Made by a program: the position numbers and the translations under genes
Assembly (NCBI GenBank): GCA_001464165.1
Contig: LNEX01000368.1
Span: 1 to 22,080, forward strand
DNA length: 22,080 nucleotides
Origin: a bacterium Ga0077546
GTDB lineage: Bacteria; Cyanobacteriota; Vampirovibrionia; Obscuribacterales; Obscuribacteraceae
Reading direction: 5' to 3'
The notes under the pieces: generated by a model
The model's input: the letters and a program-made list of their open reading frames with translations, nothing else
Database searches by the model: none
What the model was told of the DNA's origin: nothing
Shown here: positions 21,557-22,080 of the stretch, in pieces
How the letters are laid out: each line of letters opens with the position of its first letter
Position numbering within the stretch: position 1 is the stretch's first letter

Positions 21557-22080
21557 ATGAAAAGACCACACCACGCCCTTAAAGAATTCCTGAGAAGTAA
21601 GTTTGGCGATTCAATTGCAGAATTTGGACCAGCGCTTTTCATTGTCCTAATGTTTCTTTTCTTTCCTATGCTTAACTTGATTAGCATGGGGGTCTACTAT
21701 GGACTAGGCATGGTGCTCAACTACAACCAGGTACACGAAGCTGCCTTACTGCCTGCCGCTGAGGCCGACAGCAACTCCGGACCAGTTAAGAAATCGATTC
21801 CAGATCAATGGCAGGCTGGTATGGGGCAATTCGCTAAACTGAACGGCAAGCCCGAAACCAAAATTACTTACCGAGCAGGCATAGCGGGACAAGGTCTTGG
21901 TGCTGGACAAAGCGATAGCACCGACAAAATCGTGATGGTTCAGACCACAATCAAATGCAATCCGTTCCTGCCGCTTCCCCTTCCCATGGCTAACCTTCCA
22001 GGCGTAAATGGCCCTTTCACTTTCACTCTGGCTTCCGAAGCTTTGATGGAAAACCCCGATAATGCCGGAAGCACAGTGGC
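21557..22080 (+). CDS. TadE-like pilus assembly protein, 3' end outside the window
   Basis: The frame is open from the start to the right edge, giving 174 complete codons. After a short basic head (MKRPHHALKEFLRSKFG) comes DSIAEFGPALFIVLMFLFF, which is the TadE/TadG-type pattern: a Glu just inside a single hydrophobic membrane helix, as in pseudopilins processed and exported by the Tad machinery. The chain beyond it (from NYNQVHEAALLPA) is soluble and presumably outside the membrane. ATG 21557 has GAGG five bases upstream and gives this architecture; the frame is also open back to ATG 21476, whose Shine-Dalgarno is too close. Other tad genes would be expected to the right of the window. An antisense frame in this region is a shadow. 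Confidence 0.75.
   Translation, partial: MKRPHHALKEFLRSKFGDSIAEFGPALFIVLMFLFFPMLNLISMGVYYGLGMVLNYNQVHEAALLPAAEADSNSGPVKKSIPDQWQAGMGQFAKLNGKPETKITYRAGIAGQGLGAGQSDSTDKIVMVQTTIKCNPFLPLPLPMANLPGVNGPFTFTLASEALMENPDNAGSTV

Noticed and set aside
21424..21687. 87-codon minus-strand frame at the right end
   Set aside because: It is antisense to the TadE-like gene, whose membrane helix and start signals are convincing, and it has no ribosome binding site.
1..22080. tRNA or rRNA genes, transposases, prophage genes
   Set aside because: No cloverleaf with a terminal TTCRA arm, rRNA motif, transposase domain or integrase was recognised; a tRNAscan-SE run would settle the tRNA question.

Overview
The window looks like a chromosomal segment of a free-living, moderate-GC bacterium. 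It combines a complete lower kynurenine branch, a PAS/sensor-kinase-like protein, a DUF4388 plus GGDEF-like protein and many TPR proteins. This mix recalls the non-photosynthetic cyanobacteria (Vampirovibrionia/Obscuribacterales type), but that is inference from gene content; no rRNA or other taxonomic marker is present except serS.

Layout. 1-2448 (+): the end of an OmpR-type response regulator, a periplasmic YceI protein and a P-loop kinase, with an unlisted 33-residue lysine-rich protein on the minus strand (871-972). 2554-3159 (+): a single-pass membrane protein with a His/Gly-rich head and a Gln/Asn/Tyr-rich tail, convergent with serS. 3172-4718 (-): serS and its leader. The leader has a consensus-like promoter, a leaderless 29-codon peptide with nine Ser codons (five in a row), an intrinsic terminator and a 4 x 13 bp tandem repeat before the ribosome binding site. 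Together these form a convincing serine-tRNA transcription attenuator. 4912-5655 (+): a dienelactone hydrolase.

5679-11097 (-): a tight operon transcribed as 3-hydroxyanthranilate dioxygenase, ACMS decarboxylase, kynureninase, kynurenine 3-monooxygenase and rhomboid-TPR protease. It would convert kynurenine to 3-hydroxykynurenine, then 3-hydroxyanthranilate, then ACMS, then 2-aminomuconate semialdehyde, i.e. tryptophan catabolism rather than dedicated NAD synthesis. Tryptophan dioxygenase and formamidase are not in the window. The kynureninase has Asn where the PLP-ring-binding Asp is expected.

11276-16717: a PAS protein with a histidine-kinase ATPase domain but no phospho-acceptor His, a TPR membrane protein downstream of it (both -), and a divergent large DUF4388 protein ending in a degenerate GGDEF domain. 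All look like signalling scaffolds that have lost catalysis.

16743-20227: accessory genes of unknown function. The main one is a 461-residue protein whose C-terminal half carries the R / S-T-S-like / E-x-E layout of heat-labile-enterotoxin-type ADP-ribosyltransferases. It is flanked by a protein with a similar N-terminus, a membrane protein, a protein with an R-x4-H motif and an overlooked 50-residue ORF.

20230-21279 (-): a zinc alcohol dehydrogenase that heads a three-gene run into the previous block. 21557-22080 (+): the start of a TadE-like pilus assembly protein that runs off the right edge. The 277 bases between these last two genes hold no feature I could support. The same is true of the 178 bases upstream of the kynurenine operon, apart from AT-rich, promoter-like sequence.
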